A DNA stretch of 38,954 nucleotides, taken from positions 1 through 38,954 of the forward strand of contig CALMYA010000035.1 of NCBI GenBank assembly GCA_937873535.1, given 5' to 3'. Of the stretch, positions 14,105 through 22,156 are shown in pieces. This DNA is from an uncultured bacterium. Its GTDB lineage: Bacteria > Patescibacteriota > Minisyncoccia > Phycocordibacterales > CAIZLB01. Numbering within the stretch: the stretch's first letter is position 1; each line of letters starts with the position of its first letter. A model generated the notes under the pieces. The model was not told the origin of the DNA and made no database searches. It worked only from the letters and a program-made list of their open reading frames with translations. Position numbers and translations under genes: made by a program.

Positions 14105-15391
14105 TTACAGAGACAAGTTGCCCCGTGCGGCAATAGCCACACCTGGTTGAATTATAGAATCCTTGGGGTCGGCGGCATACCTCAAGTATCCGGCAATACC
14201 TATCATGATTGAATTATCTGTAGAAAGGTCGATGGAAGGCACAAAAAGTTTTACATTAAGACTCGCCGCTAGTTCTTCAAAGTTTTTTCGTATAAAAGTG
14301 TTGGCAATGACACCGCCGCCCAATATAAGAGTTTGAGCGCTTGTTTCTTCCAAAGCCCGCTTGGTTTTTGTCACAAGCACTTCTGTTACGGCATTTTCAA
14401 ATTCTTCAGCTAGTGTTGCACGTTCGGTGTCATTTAGTTCCGAAATCTTTTTACCGTCGGCATCCTCGGTTTTCTTTTTAACTGCATACAAAACTGAAGT
14501 CTTTAATCCTGAAAATGAGAAATGATAATCATCAGACTTAAGCATCGGGCGAGGGAAGTTCCATAATTCTTTGGTCAATAAGCCTTTAGCGCGGCTCTCA
14601 TCGGCGAGTTTAGAAATTTTTGGCCCGCCCGGGTATGGCAAATTCAGCAAGCGTGCCACTTTGTCGAAGGCTTCACCTACGGCGTCATCTTTCGTTGCTC
14701 CTAATACCTTATATGTATGCCATCCTTCAATAGAAACTAGCTCGGTATGGCCGCCTGATATAAGAAGAGCGAGGGCAGGGAAGTTTACTTGTGGAACTAT
14801 TGCTGTCGTGGCAGCGCTAAAGGTGTCTAAGCTCTCCTCGTCAGTATGTTTCCTTGAATCGCTCGCCACGAGCACCGAAACAATGTGGCCTTCCATATGA
14901 TTTACAGGAATAATCGGCTTATTGAGCGCCACAGCAAGTGCCCTGGCAAAATTAATACCGACCCATAATGCCGGCTCAAGGCCGGGCCCTTCGGTGACGG
15001 CAATTGCATCTATACTTGGCAATTCATGCTGGCGAGTAAAAGTAAGAAATGCTTCCGCAAGGCTGTGTTCGCGTTCCAATATTATTTCAATTTCCTTTAT
15101 TTTTTCTTCAGAAATATTTGCCTTGAATGTGGTAAATGCGCCAGAGGCTGCGCTTCCTGCTGAAGACTTTCGTGCATGTTCAATGCACGACGCAAATATT
15201 GGCACCAAATTTCGTGCATGTTCGCGCTTGGCCAAAATGGGGAAAACACCGCCATATTCGGCATGCGTTTCAGCCTGTGAATGCAATGCGTTGCCAAGAA
15301 CTGCAAAAACCGGCTCAGTTAGGGTGCCTGATGCTTCTATAATAGAAACAGCAGTCTCGTCACAGGATGTTTCGATGGATAGAATTAGCAT
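14105..15391 (-). CDS. tsaD: tRNA threonylcarbamoyladenosine transferase TsaD
   Basis: Transfers the threonylcarbamoyl group to A37 of ANN-decoding tRNAs. Visible blocks are the ASKHA start LILSIETSCDETAVSII, VTEGPGLEPALWVGINFA, the metal-binding HMEGH, ALLISGGHTELV, and a C-terminal GGGVIANTFIRK. At 428 aa it is longer than the usual 330-350. The extra residues lie in two low-complexity inserts, one before the GPGL block and one after HMEGH. ATG 15391 is preferred over 15412: it gives the family's short N-terminus and follows the upstream TAA after one base, which suggests coupling. Partner genes tsaB and tsaE are not in the window. Confidence 0.93.
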   Translation of the reverse strand: MLILSIETSCDETAVSIIEASGTLTEPVFAVLGNALHSQAETHAEYGGVFPILAKREHARNLVPIFASCIEHARKSSAGSAASGAFTTFKANISEEKIKEIEIILEREHSLAEAFLTFTRQHELPSIDAIAVTEGPGLEPALWVGINFARALAVALNKPIIPVNHMEGHIVSVLVASDSRKHTDEESLDTFSAATTAIVPQVNFPALALLISGGHTELVSIEGWHTYKVLGATKDDAVGEAFDKVARLLNLPYPGGPKISKLADESRAKGLLTKELWNFPRPMLKSDDYHFSFSGLKTSVLYAVKKKTEDADGKKISELNDTERATLAEEFENAVTEVLVTKTKRALEETSAQTLILGGGVIANTFIRKNFEELAASLNVKLFVPSIDLSTDNSIMIGIAGYLRYAADPKDSIIQPGVAIAARGNLSL

Positions 15392-15392
15392 G

Positions 15393-16061
15393 TTAGTTTG
15401 GGTGCCACTCATGCGCCCATTGCTCAGCCTGGTCTAAGAAGGCTTTCTTTCCTAGGCGGTATGCAGGGTAGTCGTGCGGATGTTCCTGTTTCAACGCAAC
15501 TTTCAGGTCGCTGTATTCCAAAGCCTGTTCTGGGTGAGCGCGAAAATAATTGCGCATCACAATAAATTGTTTTGCCTTAGGTGAATCGAGCTCGCATACA
15601 TGAACGTTTTCGCTTTTACCGCCGTCGGCAGTTTCTTTGTAGAAAACAATTGTTCCCGGAGCAATCTGGTTATCGCCCCATTTATAACCTAGCGATTCCA
15701 TCAGCCTCTTTTCTGTATCGAAACGTTCCATTCTTTGCACCACAATTAGAGTGTCGACAATAGGTTTGCCTTTCATGCCTGGGATTGCGGTGCTGCCGAC
15801 ATGCTCAATTGAAAGCGCCTTTTCTTTGAAAATTCCTGTGAGAACTCCTTTTATAAGCTCGGCCTTTACGGGCCACTCAGGGTCGTAATCCATAATTGCA
15901 TATGGGCGTTTTACGTTTGAATCAAGAGCAACTGGAGTTTCAACAGCCCGCGCCGCGGCAGCCTTTGCCAGCGCATCCTTTTTAACTATTTTTGAGACAA
16001 TCTCAATGGCAATCATTACGATAACAATGGCTATCGCCAAGATGATCATGAGAAATTTCAT
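15393..16061 (-). CDS. GrpB-family protein with an N-terminal membrane anchor
   Basis: Residues 3-22 form a strong transmembrane helix (FLMIILAIAIVIVMIAIEIV). A linker (to about 50) is followed by a GrpB/UPF0157 domain: YDPEWPVKAELIKGVL, then SIEHVGSTAIPGMKGKPIVD, the nucleotidyltransferase-like GS block with a following Asp. NVHVCELDSPK and the C-terminal ALKQEHPHDYPAYRLGKKAFL also fit the family. Its biochemical activity is not established. Ordinary GrpB proteins are soluble and about 170-180 aa, so the anchor is unusual. ATG overlaps the TGA of the upstream HTH gene (ATGA), and tsaD follows after one base. Confidence 0.85.
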   Translation of the reverse strand: MKFLMIILAIAIVIVMIAIEIVSKIVKKDALAKAAAARAVETPVALDSNVKRPYAIMDYDPEWPVKAELIKGVLTGIFKEKALSIEHVGSTAIPGMKGKPIVDTLIVVQRMERFDTEKRLMESLGYKWGDNQIAPGTIVFYKETADGGKSENVHVCELDSPKAKQFIVMRNYFRAHPEQALEYSDLKVALKQEHPHDYPAYRLGKKAFLDQAEQWAHEWHPN

Positions 16062-16750
16062 TTTGTGTTTTTAATTATACCTGAAATCATGCCTTTTACC
16101 CTAAAAAACAGGCTTCTACTGCTTACTTTAACGACAAGCGTACCATATGGTAGGGAATTGTAAGGTCTCTTGCTCATACTAGCTCGGCTTACTTGTCTTA
16201 CAATATAAAATCTTTCTTTTCCGAGTCCAGTTATCCTAGACCAGTATTTTCTGGCTGCAATTTCGTCGGTGTTAGGGTAGATATGAATTCCAGACCGTAT
16301 TTTTTCTAAGGGAACTAGAAGTATTCCTTTTAAAAACGATATGAAGACTTTTACCATAGCAGGATCTGAATTGGTAAATACAAGCTGAGGTGTTTCGCCT
16401 TTTCTTTCTGCTTTTGTGCCTTCTCCCCAGTATAAAGCTGCACCAATAAGAAGAAGGTCTCTTTTTGATAGGCTAGCTACAACAACCTGGCCCTCTTCCA
16501 AAGACTCCATATTCTCAGAAAATATTTCCTTAGAGCGAACCTTATTGAAATTCTCCAGACCTCTTTTAACTGCCAGTTCTTTATTTTTACTTAGGAGTTT
16601 AATTGAATTCTCGTCAAGCTCAATATTTCTTAACCAGGAACTAAGCGTTCCTTTGGAAGTTAGTCCAAGTTTTTTCATTATTTGGCCATAACTAAAGCCT
16701 TTTCGCCGTAAAGCTAATGCTTCCGATTTTTTCAGAATATGAGACTTCAT
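16058..16750 (-). CDS. Helix-turn-helix protein with LAGLIDADG-like C-terminal region
   Basis: 230 aa. The N-terminal helix-turn-helix reads ALRRKGFSYGQIMKKLGLTSKGTLSSWLRNIEL. The C-terminal region holds LLLIGAALYWGEGTK followed by QLVFTNSDPAMVKVFISFLKGI, a pattern seen in many Patescibacteria proteins and resembling LAGLIDADG-type folds. A DNA-binding regulator or a degenerate homing-endonuclease derivative are both possible. ATG 16750 is chosen because TATACT ends 6 nt upstream, within a full TTGAAC-17-TATACT promoter. It overlaps the GrpB gene by ATGA. The IS element sits immediately upstream of its -35. Confidence 0.8.
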   Translation of the reverse strand: MKSHILKKSEALALRRKGFSYGQIMKKLGLTSKGTLSSWLRNIELDENSIKLLSKNKELAVKRGLENFNKVRSKEIFSENMESLEEGQVVVASLSKRDLLLIGAALYWGEGTKAERKGETPQLVFTNSDPAMVKVFISFLKGILLVPLEKIRSGIHIYPNTDEIAARKYWSRITGLGKERFYIVRQVSRASMSKRPYNSLPYGTLVVKVSSRSLFFRVKGMISGIIKNTK

Positions 16751-16756
16751 GCATAT

Positions 16757-16785
16757 AGTATACACAGCTTTATGCTGTCGTTCAA
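16757..16785 (-). promoter_or_regulatory. Promoter of the HTH-grpB-tsaD operon
   Basis: Minus strand TTGAAC (16785-16780), 17-nt spacer, TATACT (16762-16757), 6 nt before ATG 16750. The IS target duplication begins at 16786, directly next to the -35. Confidence 0.7.
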
Positions 16786-17775
16786 GTTTTTGTACAGTTA
16801 ACCATATGGGGTGACAGTTCTGCTAGGATTGGGGTGACTAAGCTTAACCAACCTTAATTTAAAGCATATGGCAAACAAAAAGCAGATACCGGCATACCCA
16901 GCGAAGGTTAGGCAGAAGTGGTATTTTCTGGTCGACAAGGTCGGAAAGACAGTGGATGAAGTGTGTGACATATATATGATTCCAAGGAAGACCTACTACA
17001 AATGGAAGAAAATTGATTTAGGCAGCAGGAATCATATTCCAAAGAAAGAGCACCCTGACACAAAACTTAAAGGTGAAGTGAAAGAGTTTGTAATTAAAGA
17101 GAAATTGCGAATTAACTACGGACCGAGAAAAATGAAGCTCTTGTTGAAGCGCAGATTCAATATCACTGTTTCAACTACAGCAATCTACAACCTGTACCTC
17201 AAGAAAGAGTTAATACGAAGACCCCAGAAAAAGCTTCCTTGGTACAAACCAATCAAAGAGGTGGTGATACCAGAGATGCCGGGAGAGGTGGTGCAAATGG
17301 ATGCGAAGTATGTGTGGGAAAGCGGGACACGTCGATATCAACGTACATTCATTGACATATTCACAGGCAGACAGTTTGCCACTGTTACAAACTCAATGAC
17401 TTCTGAAGATACGGTGAATGCTTTTTTGGAAGCAGAACGATATTTTCCTTTCAAAATTTTAGGTGTACAGAGTGACAACGGATCTGAAAACCGAGGAGAG
17501 TTTCATCAACATGTAGGTCAGAAAGGCATCGCTCACTACTTCATCCCGAAATCATCTCCGACATGGGATGGAGCAGTTGAAAGAGCACATGGAGTGATTG
17601 ATCAGGAATATTACCTTAATCCTACGAGACCTTGGAAAACATTGTCAGAGTATTTAGAGTTCTACAATTACGAAAGAATACATCTCGGCAAGTATTTGAA
17701 CGGAATGACACCACAAGAAAAATGGCAGCAGTGGCTATCCACAGTGTCACCCTTGAAGGTTAACTAAACAGTTTT
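16786..17775 (+). mobile_element. IS481-like insertion sequence with target duplications
   Basis: The element proper is 16791-17770 (980 bp), beginning TGT and ending ACA. The 26-bp terminal inverted repeats at 16791-16816 and 17745-17770 match at 20 of 26 positions, sharing AGTTAACC and GGGTGACA. Both ends are flanked by the direct repeat GTTTT (16786-16790 and 17771-17775), a 5-bp target duplication. One DDE transposase fills the element. Intact repeats and frame suggest a recent or active insertion. Confidence 0.92.
16868..17767 (+). CDS. IS481-family DDE transposase
   Basis: 299 aa. An N-terminal helix-turn-helix (KTVDEVCDIYMIPRKTYYKWKK) precedes a second DNA-binding region and an integrase core. 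The catalytic triad is D145 (VVQMDAKYVW), D203 (GVQSDNGSE) and E238 (WDGAVERAHG), with 34 residues between the second Asp and the Glu, the spacing expected in this group. The C-terminus YNYERIHLGKYLNGMTPQEKW is the typical end of IS481/IS3 transposases. The stop codon lies inside the right terminal inverted repeat. The frame is complete and needs no frameshift, unlike most IS3 elements. Confidence 0.96.
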   Translation: MANKKQIPAYPAKVRQKWYFLVDKVGKTVDEVCDIYMIPRKTYYKWKKIDLGSRNHIPKKEHPDTKLKGEVKEFVIKEKLRINYGPRKMKLLLKRRFNITVSTTAIYNLYLKKELIRRPQKKLPWYKPIKEVVIPEMPGEVVQMDAKYVWESGTRRYQRTFIDIFTGRQFATVTNSMTSEDTVNAFLEAERYFPFKILGVQSDNGSENRGEFHQHVGQKGIAHYFIPKSSPTWDGAVERAHGVIDQEYYLNPTRPWKTLSEYLEFYNYERIHLGKYLNGMTPQEKWQQWLSTVSPLKVN

Positions 17776-17776
17776 G

Positions 17777-17848
17777 TGACCCTACCGGGAGTCGAACCCG
17801 GCTTCTCTGCTTGAAAAGCAAATGTCCTAACCGATAGACGATAGGGCC
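17777..17848 (-). tRNA. tRNA-Glu (UUC)
   Basis: 72 nt. The acceptor stem GGCCCTA pairs with TAGGGTC (one G-U), with discriminator A. The anticodon stem TTTGC/GCAGA holds loop TTTTCAA, anticodon TTC. The T arm reads CCGGGTTCGACTCCCGG. No CCA is encoded. The 3' end abuts the IS target duplication (17771-17775), so the element sits one base from the mature 3' end. Confidence 0.95.
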
Positions 17849-17872
17849 GATGACCGTGATAATAACATTCTT

Positions 17873-17900
17873 TTGAAGAAATGCCAAAAAATGCTATGAT
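17873..17900 (+). promoter_or_regulatory. tRNA-Ser promoter
   Basis: TTGAAG (17873-17878), 16-nt spacer, TATGAT (17895-17900) with extended -10 TGC. Confidence 0.7.
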
Positions 17901-17923
17901 GCAGGCCATATTCTAGAAAGTAC

Positions 17924-18013
17924 GGAGAGATGGCTGAGTGGTTGAAGGCACCAGTTTCGAAAACTGGCATGGGGGAAACCCTATCGGGAGTTCAAATCTC
18001 CCTCTCTCCGCCA
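17924..18013 (+). tRNA. tRNA-Ser (CGA)
   Basis: The acceptor GGAGAGA pairs with TCTCTCC, with discriminator G and an encoded CCA (18011-18013). The anticodon stem CCAGT/ACTGG holds loop TTCGAAA, anticodon CGA. A long variable arm is present, as expected of tRNA-Ser. Confidence 0.96.
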
Positions 18014-18067
18014 ATACGGGTTAGCTCGGGAATAGTTGCTACGAGTCTATCTAGTGCAGTTATTGCA

Positions 18068-18076
18068 TGTTATAAT
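18068..18076 (+). promoter_or_regulatory. Extended -10 of the 18085 gene
   Basis: TGTTATAAT; the hexamer ends 8 nt before ATG 18085. Confidence 0.5.
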
Positions 18077-18084
18077 TACTACGT

Positions 18085-18504
18085 ATGATGAAATATTTTA
18101 AATACGGATTTGGCCTAGGTTTTATTATTGTATTCTTAAATCCTTGGTCTTTTGAACCTATTTACTTGTGTGGAGAAAGCTGTAATTCTTGGGTAAACAT
18201 GACAAAGAGGTTTTATGGTTTTAGTGACACTTTCCCTTTCAATTGGGTAGTACCCCTTGCTTTTATGGTCACGCTCGGTCTTTTAACTGTTTTATTTCGA
18301 TATGTATTTCTTAAAATTACGGGGCGACACAAGTTAACTACTGTCGCGAGTAATGTTGAGAATTCTTTAGATAGAATACTGGTTAGTTGCCTTCTGGTTG
18401 TAGTCTTGTGTATTATGATTACTAAATTTTTTATTATGCCAACACCAGACAGACTTCCGGCAGCACCCGGAATATTTGAAGCAAGTTCCACTATAGCTAG
18501 ATAA
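18085..18504 (+). CDS. Small membrane protein (139 aa), unknown function
   Basis: I do not recognise a family. Three hydrophobic segments are visible: about 6-22 (GFGLGFIIVFLNPW), 53-76 (NWVVPLAFMVTLGLLTVLFRY) and 98-117 (ILVSCLLVVVLCIMITKFF). A loop of about 30 residues with two Cys (LCGESC) separates the first two and probably faces outside. The basic stretch after segment two (KITGRHK) would then be cytoplasmic. Two ATGs stand in tandem at 18085 and 18088. It has its own extended -10 and no Shine-Dalgarno sequence, so it is probably leaderless. Confidence 0.7.
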   Translation: MMKYFKYGFGLGFIIVFLNPWSFEPIYLCGESCNSWVNMTKRFYGFSDTFPFNWVVPLAFMVTLGLLTVLFRYVFLKITGRHKLTTVASNVENSLDRILVSCLLVVVLCIMITKFFIMPTPDRLPAAPGIFEASSTIAR

Positions 18505-18543
18505 ATTTAAGGAGCCAATCCGATTTCCATGCAAAATAAGGAG

Positions 18544-18549
18544 TATAAT
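18544..18549 (+). promoter_or_regulatory. -10 box of the 18610 gene
   Basis: TATAAT with only a weak -35 candidate (CGATTT at 18521-18526). Predicts a leader of about 55 nt. Confidence 0.4.
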
Positions 18550-18609
18550 TAAAGTTAGACAAAATCAACCGCACAAAACACAAAACAATTCACCACGGAA
18601 GGAGACAAC

Positions 18610-19056
18610 ATGAGCAACCATCAAATTGGGTGGGAAGCCTTTACCCACATGATAGAGAAGCAGCACCACTTTAAAGGAGGGCTGGTCACGCAGAGAATTA
18701 CGCACGGTATGGAAGAGTTCATAGGGCCTGTCTCAGACATCTTTGTTGATGACGCCGGAGCGTCAATTTATACAGGTACCTGTATCTGTACCGGCAGCCT
18801 AAGGCCAGAACCTCGCCATGTCGAGCCTCATGCTTTTGCGGTTATCGACGCTGGAGGATTCAACGACTTCTACCTGTATGCGGACCACGAAATACTGGTC
18901 TGTGTTATGGGAGAACATGTCGGCAAAAAGACTCTTGTCCACCTGTATCCATCGGGCCATCCGCGCGAAATAATACTTCGTCGCGAACTCGAAAGAGCAC
19001 GGGTAGCTTCTGTCGAACAATCCACCGAACCTGCCCTCAAACACGCAATTGCCTGA
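18610..19056 (+). CDS. Orphan protein (148 aa), unknown function
   Basis: I do not recognise it. It is soluble and mixed alpha/beta in appearance, with HEVxx-type beta segments (LYADHEILVCVMGEHVG), a Cys pair (CICTGSLRPEP) and a charged C-terminal helix (EIILRRELERARVASVEQS). Residues TCICTGSLRPEPRHVEPHAF contain Cys and His that could bind metal, but there is no complete known motif. The start has a strong site, GGAAGGAGACAAC, directly before ATG, nearly identical to that of the 813 gene. The stop overlaps the 5' side of a terminator hairpin. It forms a single-gene unit. Confidence 0.72.
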   Translation: MSNHQIGWEAFTHMIEKQHHFKGGLVTQRITHGMEEFIGPVSDIFVDDAGASIYTGTCICTGSLRPEPRHVEPHAFAVIDAGGFNDFYLYADHEILVCVMGEHVGKKTLVHLYPSGHPREIILRRELERARVASVEQSTEPALKHAIA

Positions 19057-19084
19057 ACCGCGTGAGTGGGGCGGGCTTTTGTTT
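19051..19084 (+). terminator. Terminator of the 18610-19056 gene
   Basis: GCCTG (19051-19055) pairs with CGGGC (19072-19076) and is followed by TTTTGTTTT. The stem overlaps the TGA stop. Confidence 0.5.
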
Positions 19085-19138
19085 TCATCGTGACACACGC
19101 AGTGCCAATTCGTCGCAATTCCCATACGGCTTCATCTT

Positions 19139-19147
19139 TGCTAGAAT
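19139..19147 (+). promoter_or_regulatory. trpS extended -10
   Basis: TGCTAGAAT; the hexamer ends 8 nt before ATG 19156. Confidence 0.55.
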
Positions 19148-19155
19148 AACGGAAC

Positions 19156-20154
19156 ATGCCACATTCCTCGCAAGGCACATCTAAAAAAATTCTTCTCTCG
19201 GGCGTAAAGTCGACCGGGCGGCCTCATATTGGTAACTATTTCGGGGCGATGAAGCAGTTTGTCGACCTTCAGGATGAATACGAGTCGCGTATTTTTATTG
19301 CTGACCTGCATTCAATGACCACCATGCAGAACGGGGCTGAATTGGCTAAGTCGACGCTCGACCTCGCTATCGATTATCTCGCTATCGGCCTCGACCCGAA
19401 AAAAGTGCTCATTTTTAAGCAGTCAGACTTGCCTGAAGTAACCGAGCTCGCATGGATGTTCAATTGCCTCACGACAATGCCGTATCTAATGAGAGCCCAT
19501 GCATTTAAAGACGCAGAGGCTAAGAATAAAGAAATAAATGTCGGCTTGTTCAATTATCCAATGCTTATGGCAGCCGATATTCTCATTCATAACCCAGATA
19601 TTGTTCCGGTTGGCCGCGACCAAAAGCAGCATATTGAAATTACGCGCGACACCGCCGAAAAATTCAACCGCACATACTGCGCAAACTACGACCCTAAAGA
19701 CGAAACATCCGGCATATTTAAAATTCCAGAAGGTCTTATTTTAGAAAGTGTCGAAACTGTTCCAGGTGTCGATGGCCGCAAGATGAGCAAAAGCTATAAT
19801 AATCATATTCCGCTTTTCGCTTCCGATGAAGAAATTCGAAAGCTTGTGATGTCTATTGTCACCGACTCAACTGGCGGCATTCCTCAAAACGTATACAACA
19901 TTCACAAACTGCTCCGAGATGAAGAATCGCTGAAGAAAATATATGCAGAACATGAAGGGAAGTACAAAGAGCTCAAAGAAGCTCTCATTACGGACCTTAT
20001 TGCATTTATAACCCCGCTTCGAGAACGCCGCGAAAAAATAGCCGCCGACCCAGACCACGTACGCAAAATGTTGGCCAGAAACGGCGAGCTTATTCGCGAA
20101 ACTGCACATGCTCTGATGTATGAAGTACGCAAAGCAACAGGGTTAATAGTGTAA
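19156..20154 (+). CDS. trpS: Tryptophanyl-tRNA synthetase
   Basis: Class I synthetase charging tRNA-Trp, 332 aa, the normal bacterial length. LSGVKSTGRPHIGNYFGAM contains the HIGH-like HIGN. YPMLMAADILIHNPDIVPVGRDQKQHIEITRD is the tryptophan and adenylate-binding region. GRKMSKSYNN is the KMSKS loop. The C-terminal helical domain ends in ALMYEVRKATGLIV. The message appears leaderless. An ABC exporter gene follows after 20 nt. Confidence 0.97.
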   Translation: MPHSSQGTSKKILLSGVKSTGRPHIGNYFGAMKQFVDLQDEYESRIFIADLHSMTTMQNGAELAKSTLDLAIDYLAIGLDPKKVLIFKQSDLPEVTELAWMFNCLTTMPYLMRAHAFKDAEAKNKEINVGLFNYPMLMAADILIHNPDIVPVGRDQKQHIEITRDTAEKFNRTYCANYDPKDETSGIFKIPEGLILESVETVPGVDGRKMSKSYNNHIPLFASDEEIRKLVMSIVTDSTGGIPQNVYNIHKLLRDEESLKKIYAEHEGKYKELKEALITDLIAFITPLRERREKIAADPDHVRKMLARNGELIRETAHALMYEVRKATGLIV

Positions 20155-20174
20155 AAAACGCTGAACTTTTTATA

Positions 20175-21998
20175 ATGGTACAAAAAATCATCGAGTCTAC
20201 TTACTCTAGAAGCAAAGACTTCATGGCAATGTTCGTATACGCCGTGCGATTTTGCTATTTCAAGCCTGCTCGCAAGCTTTTTTGGGGGCTTATTGTTTTT
20301 GCTGCCGGTGTTGCCTCGCTTCCTCTTATAAGCGCTAAAGTTACCGGAGTAATAGTAGATACACTCACCGAAAAGCTTCAGCTTGGATCATTCGATACGG
20401 CCACGTTCAACTATGTGATTTTACTTACCGTGCTTTGGGCGTTTATCGATAACTTCGACAGCATTTTCAATACGGCAAAACGATATATTCGAACGCTTTG
20501 GACGTATCGAACTCAAATTGAATACGAGCTTAAAATTCTGGAGAAACGAATTGAAATAGACAGCGCTACTAGAGAGCAGGAATCATACAGAAACCTGGAA
20601 CAGCATGCTTTCGAAAAGGGCCCTTTTGTTGCTTGGAATTTGGCGCAAGGGTTTTTTAGGTATTGGGAAATATCTGTAGGATTTTTGGTGGCCGCTTTCA
20701 TTTTGGGTTTTAGTAATTTTTGGGTGCTTATTATTCTGGTAATGACGGCTCTGCCGCAGCTTGTCATCAATATAAAATTCGGCGAGAAAACATACGGTAT
20801 TTGGACGAGGAAGGGAGGCAAGGTCCAACGACTTTATTACTATTTCAGAAGCCTAATCGGTACAGAAACACTTGAATTAAACAACACAAGTAGAGTATTT
20901 TACGATAAAGTTGAAGGAATTCACCGCGACACTCAAGGAAGAATTCACGCCGAAGAAAAACGCCGTCTCGCATATACCTTTGCCAGCGACTTCATAAGTC
21001 TTCTGGGTGTTTTAGCATCTTTTTTGCTTATTGTGCTATCTGTACTTTCAGGTGCTGCAACCATTGGCGCCCTCATATTCCTGCGCGCATCAATCTACAA
21101 GTTTTCAAGCGCCTTGGAGCAGCTCATTGAGGAAGTAACGAACGACTACGAATATGTTTTGTACACCAAAGACCTCAAAGAGTGGTTTGCCATCAAACCG
21201 TTTGTAAGCGCTAAAACGGGCGACCCGTTTCCATTGCAAAAGGCCGCGCCCCTTATTGAGTTCAAGAATGTATCTTTTTCATACCCGGGTGAGAGAAATA
21301 AAGTGCTCAAAAATGTAAATCTTACAATTCAGAGCGGTGAGCGAATTGCTCTCATCGGCAACAACGGGGCAGGGAAGTCATCCCTCATTAAATTGTTGCT
21401 GAGAATTTACGACCCTACTGAAGGCGAAGTTACCGTTAACGGCAAAGATATAAAAACTATAAAAGTACGCGATTGGCGCGCGAATATTTCAGCATTATTG
21501 CAGGAATATCTGGTATTTAACATGAAAACAAAAGAGTCTATTTGGGCAAAAGTGAACCCCGACAAAGGCAGTAAAGCCGGCGCAATTGAGGCAGCCACAG
21601 CCAGCACCGCCTCAGACTTCATCGATAGATGGGACGACAAATATGAAGAGCAGATCGGCAAGGAATTCGGCGGCAAAGAGCTTTCTCGCGGCCAAAAACA
21701 GAAACTTTCGCTTGCCAGCACCCTGTACCGCGACACACCAATACTTATTCTCGACGAACCTACATCCGCCATCGACTCCGAATCTGAACTCTCAATTTTC
21801 AAAGCACTCGAGAAACTGCCAAAGTCGAAAACAATTGTATTCGTATCGCACGACATGGCCGTAGTAAGAAACGCCGATAGAATCATCGTGCTCAAAGACG
21901 GCGTATTAATAGAAGACGGCAGCCATGCTGAATTATTCGAAAAGAAGGGCTACTACAGCCGAATTTACAGCGAGCAGGTGGAGGCGATGACGAAGTAA
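20175..21998 (+). CDS. ABC exporter, fused membrane and ATPase domains
   Basis: Half-transporter of the type that works as a dimer, 607 aa. Six transmembrane segments lie within about 36-320. The nucleotide-binding domain has Walker A GNNGAGKS (395-402), a variant signature LSRGQ (503-507, in place of LSGGQ), Walker B LILDEP (524-529) and the switch His in VSHD (H559). The substrate cannot be told from sequence. No partner half-transporter is adjacent, so a homodimer is likely. The listed ATG overlaps the hexamer TATAAT (20171-20176); if that is the promoter, translation more likely starts at ATG 20223 (MAMFVYAVRFCYFKP), leaving about a 40-nt leader. The stop TAA is the first triplet of a family A palindrome. 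Confidence 0.92.
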   Translation: MVQKIIESTYSRSKDFMAMFVYAVRFCYFKPARKLFWGLIVFAAGVASLPLISAKVTGVIVDTLTEKLQLGSFDTATFNYVILLTVLWAFIDNFDSIFNTAKRYIRTLWTYRTQIEYELKILEKRIEIDSATREQESYRNLEQHAFEKGPFVAWNLAQGFFRYWEISVGFLVAAFILGFSNFWVLIILVMTALPQLVINIKFGEKTYGIWTRKGGKVQRLYYYFRSLIGTETLELNNTSRVFYDKVEGIHRDTQGRIHAEEKRRLAYTFASDFISLLGVLASFLLIVLSVLSGAATIGALIFLRASIYKFSSALEQLIEEVTNDYEYVLYTKDLKEWFAIKPFVSAKTGDPFPLQKAAPLIEFKNVSFSYPGERNKVLKNVNLTIQSGERIALIGNNGAGKSSLIKLLLRIYDPTEGEVTVNGKDIKTIKVRDWRANISALLQEYLVFNMKTKESIWAKVNPDKGSKAGAIEAATASTASDFIDRWDDKYEEQIGKEFGGKELSRGQKQKLSLASTLYRDTPILILDEPTSAIDSESELSIFKALEKLPKSKTIVFVSHDMAVVRNADRIIVLKDGVLIEDGSHAELFEKKGYYSRIYSEQVEAMTK

Positions 21999-22116
21999 AG
22001 GGTGCATTTCCTGCGTGTATTTGGGAGCACGGATATTTTCCTGCTGGAAAATTCCTCGTGCTTGCTCCGTCGAGTCTCGCAAGTCTCCCAAATACACGCA
22101 GGAAATGCACCCTTTA
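21996..22116. repeat. Long palindrome, family A copy 2
   Basis: Arms 21996-22027 and 22085-22116 are perfectly complementary over 32 bp, beginning with the TAA stop of the ABC gene. The core (22028-22084) matches the reverse complement of the core at 1582-1633. In the core hairpin, TTTTC...GAAAA here is TTTTT...AAAAA in copy 1, a paired change. The arms share only GGGAG/CTCCC with copy 1. Confidence 0.93.
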
Positions 22117-22156
22117 TCTACGCCAGCATTTTTGATACACTAGCTTCTACAACTAT

